From Plotosus lineatus (taxonomy: Eukaryota; Chordata; Actinopteri; Siluriformes; Plotosidae), in NCBI GenBank assembly GCA_024760905.1, contig CM045733.1:35109501-35173500 (forward strand): DNA of 64,000 bases, given 5' to 3'. The translations under genes were made by a program, and so were the position numbers. Below are positions 62,757 to 64,000 of this stretch, piece by piece (within the stretch, counting starts at the first letter, position 1; each line of letters begins with the position of its first letter). The notes under the pieces were generated by a model that ran no database searches, was not told the DNA's origin, and saw only the letters and a list, made by a program, of their open reading frames with translations.

Positions 62757-63245
62757 CAGGGATCCCTCACTTTTCGCGGTTAATTGGGTCCGAGACCCCC
62801 TGTGACCACCAAATTCCGCGAAATAGGATCCCAACCACCCCACCCCCCTGGCTAACGTATATGTACATGTATATGTGTATATAATATCAATAAATACATA
62901 TTCAATGCAATAATGCTTATAATAACATTTAAACATTTAAAAATAATGCATAATATGTAAATAAAATATAAATACACACATACAGACGTGCACACAAACG
63001 CAGGATGCGCACCTCACAAAAATGTACTCTAACTAGTTTTCATGGGAGGTTTTGGGTTGGTTTTTCCTGTGTTTGTTTAGGGGGGTGTTGCATAATTGGC
63101 CTTGTTTTTGTGGCATTTTCCTCAACTTTTTCGCCCATTCTTCCTTAATTTCCTTATTTTTTAATTCGATGAATATGTAAAAAAAAAAAACTCGAACTAC
63201 TGAAGCCACATGAATTGAAGCGCGAAGTAGCGAAGGATCTCTGTA
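62757..63245. mobile_element. MITE-1, uninterrupted copy
   Basis: Left 'cagggatccctcacttttcg', right (inverse) 'tacagagatccttcgctact'. About 490 bp, AT-rich interior matching 5290-5310 plus 5990-6400. No coding capacity. Confidence 0.82.
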
Positions 63246-63341
63246 TACTAAACTATATATGTGCATACACCTACATACGCATATACACACATATGTACAA
63301 ATATACAGTATATATGCATATATCCTACATACACAAATACA

Positions 63342-63840
63342 GTGGTACCTTGGTTCTCGAACTTAATCCGTTCCAAAAGGCTGTTCGAATTCCGATTTGT
63401 TTGAATTCCAAATCAGCTTTTCCCATTACAAACCATGTAAACGGTTTTCATCCATTCCAAGATGCTAAAAAACTACCCTTTTTAAACATAATGTTATTTC
63501 ATAATGTCAATTACATATCAAATAGGATATTAAATGTGAAACAATAGAACAAACACACAAAATTCTTCATAGATTCATTTATTTTGTGCCTTTTTTTGTT
63601 TGTTTTATGTTTATTTCCGAACCAGCCTTGACTTGCTTTAAAATACAACCTTCAGGATTCAAGCTAAGGTCTTTTTTCACCAAATCATCGTAGATTTCAT
63701 GAGCTTTGCAGCAGATCACATCCTCGCTCACATGATCTCCTGCTAACTGTTTCTTGTTTATGTATATGAGCAGTAATTTTTTCACTTCCTCCAGCACTTG
63801 CGGTCTTTGTTTGCTGATAAACGTCGAGTCTTTCGTCACA
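63342..63840 (-). mobile_element. Tigger/pogo-like transposon end with CENP-B-type transposase remnant
   Basis: End 'cagtggtaccttggttctcg' follows a TA. Minus-strand frame 63839-63579 reads KQRPQVLEEVKKLLLIYINK, KQLAGDHVSEDVICCKAHEI and YDDLVKKDLSLNPEGC, like the CENP-B/Tigger DNA-binding region (xLLLxWIxxKQLAGDxVSExxIxxKA). The catalytic part is missing. Cut off at 63840 by LINE sequence. It shows which superfamily mobilised 21990-23645. Confidence 0.72.
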
Positions 63841-64000
63841 TCACGAGATCCACCCGGAATATCTCAGGGCTCTGGATGCTGTAGAACTGTCTTGGTTGAC
63901 ACGTCTCTGCAATATTGCGTGGTCATCGGGGGCTGTACCTCTGGATTGGCAAACTGGGGTGGTGGTCCTGATTTTTAAGAAGGGGGTACTGGAGGGTGTG
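63840..64000 (+). mobile_element. Non-LTR retrotransposon fragment at window edge
   Basis: 'gaatatctcagggctctgga', 'cttggttgacacgtctctgc' and 'gattggcaaactggggtggt' match the family at 24440-26690 and 43340-43430. Continues beyond the window. Confidence 0.8.

Overview
The window is vertebrate nuclear DNA, most likely from a teleost fish. It holds split exons with GT-AG borders, long AT-rich introns, many dinucleotide and tetranucleotide arrays, tRNA-derived SINEs, RTE-type LINEs, Tc1/mariner, Tigger-like and hAT elements. Catfish or another otophysan is possible, but the sequence alone does not prove it. No bacterial-type genes, operons, rRNA, free-standing tRNA genes or CRISPR arrays were seen.

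There is one host gene. Ten consecutive coding exons on the minus strand, from 49702 down to 3768, encode a kainate-type ionotropic glutamate receptor that best fits grik2 (GluK2). They cover most of the amino-terminal domain, the S1 half of the ligand-binding domain and the first membrane helix. All ten exons join in frame (168, 258, 182, 54, 174, 144, 108, 114, 207 and 224 nt). The signal-peptide exon lies upstream (above 49702, not found here). The exons for the pore, S2, M3, M4 and the C-tail lie downstream (below position 1).

Everything else is intron or 5' flank, mostly built from mobile DNA. Going up the coordinates: RTE fragment with target-site duplication (0.6-1.2 kb); Tc1 relic split by a SINE (1.8-3.1 kb); exon J; a small transposon split by an RTE (5.2-6.4 kb); SINEs (8-9.6 kb); Tc1 relic (9.8-11.1 kb); a 249-bp foldback (11.6 kb); exons I, H and G (12.1-13.3 kb); hAT relic (15.2-16.3 kb); exon F between complementary TG and CA arrays (17.0-17.3 kb); RTE copy (19.3-20.6 kb); Tigger-like element with microsatellites (22.0-23.6 kb); LINE fragment (24.4-26.7 kb); Tc1 relic (29.9-31.0 kb); a nearly complete 3-kb LINE with a 14-bp duplication (34.2-37.3 kb); exon E (38 kb); hAT element (38.8-39.8 kb); LINE fragment (42.9-44.3 kb); exons D, C, B and A (45.8-49.7 kb); IS630/Tc1 relic (49.8-51.3 kb); RTE copies (53.8-55.9 and 59.6-62.6 kb); and Tigger-like pieces (56-57.4 and 63.3-63.8 kb).

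The most interesting points are architectural. Exon F sits in a loop that complementary UG and CA tracts could form. A SINE family appears to be assembled from a tRNA head plus both ends of the RTE LINE in the same window, and some copies carry a different, L2-like tail. A deletion derivative of the RTE is present twice with the same junction. The receptor exon carrying the two classical GluK2 M1 recoding sites keeps the editable codons. I found no new enzymatic or defence system.
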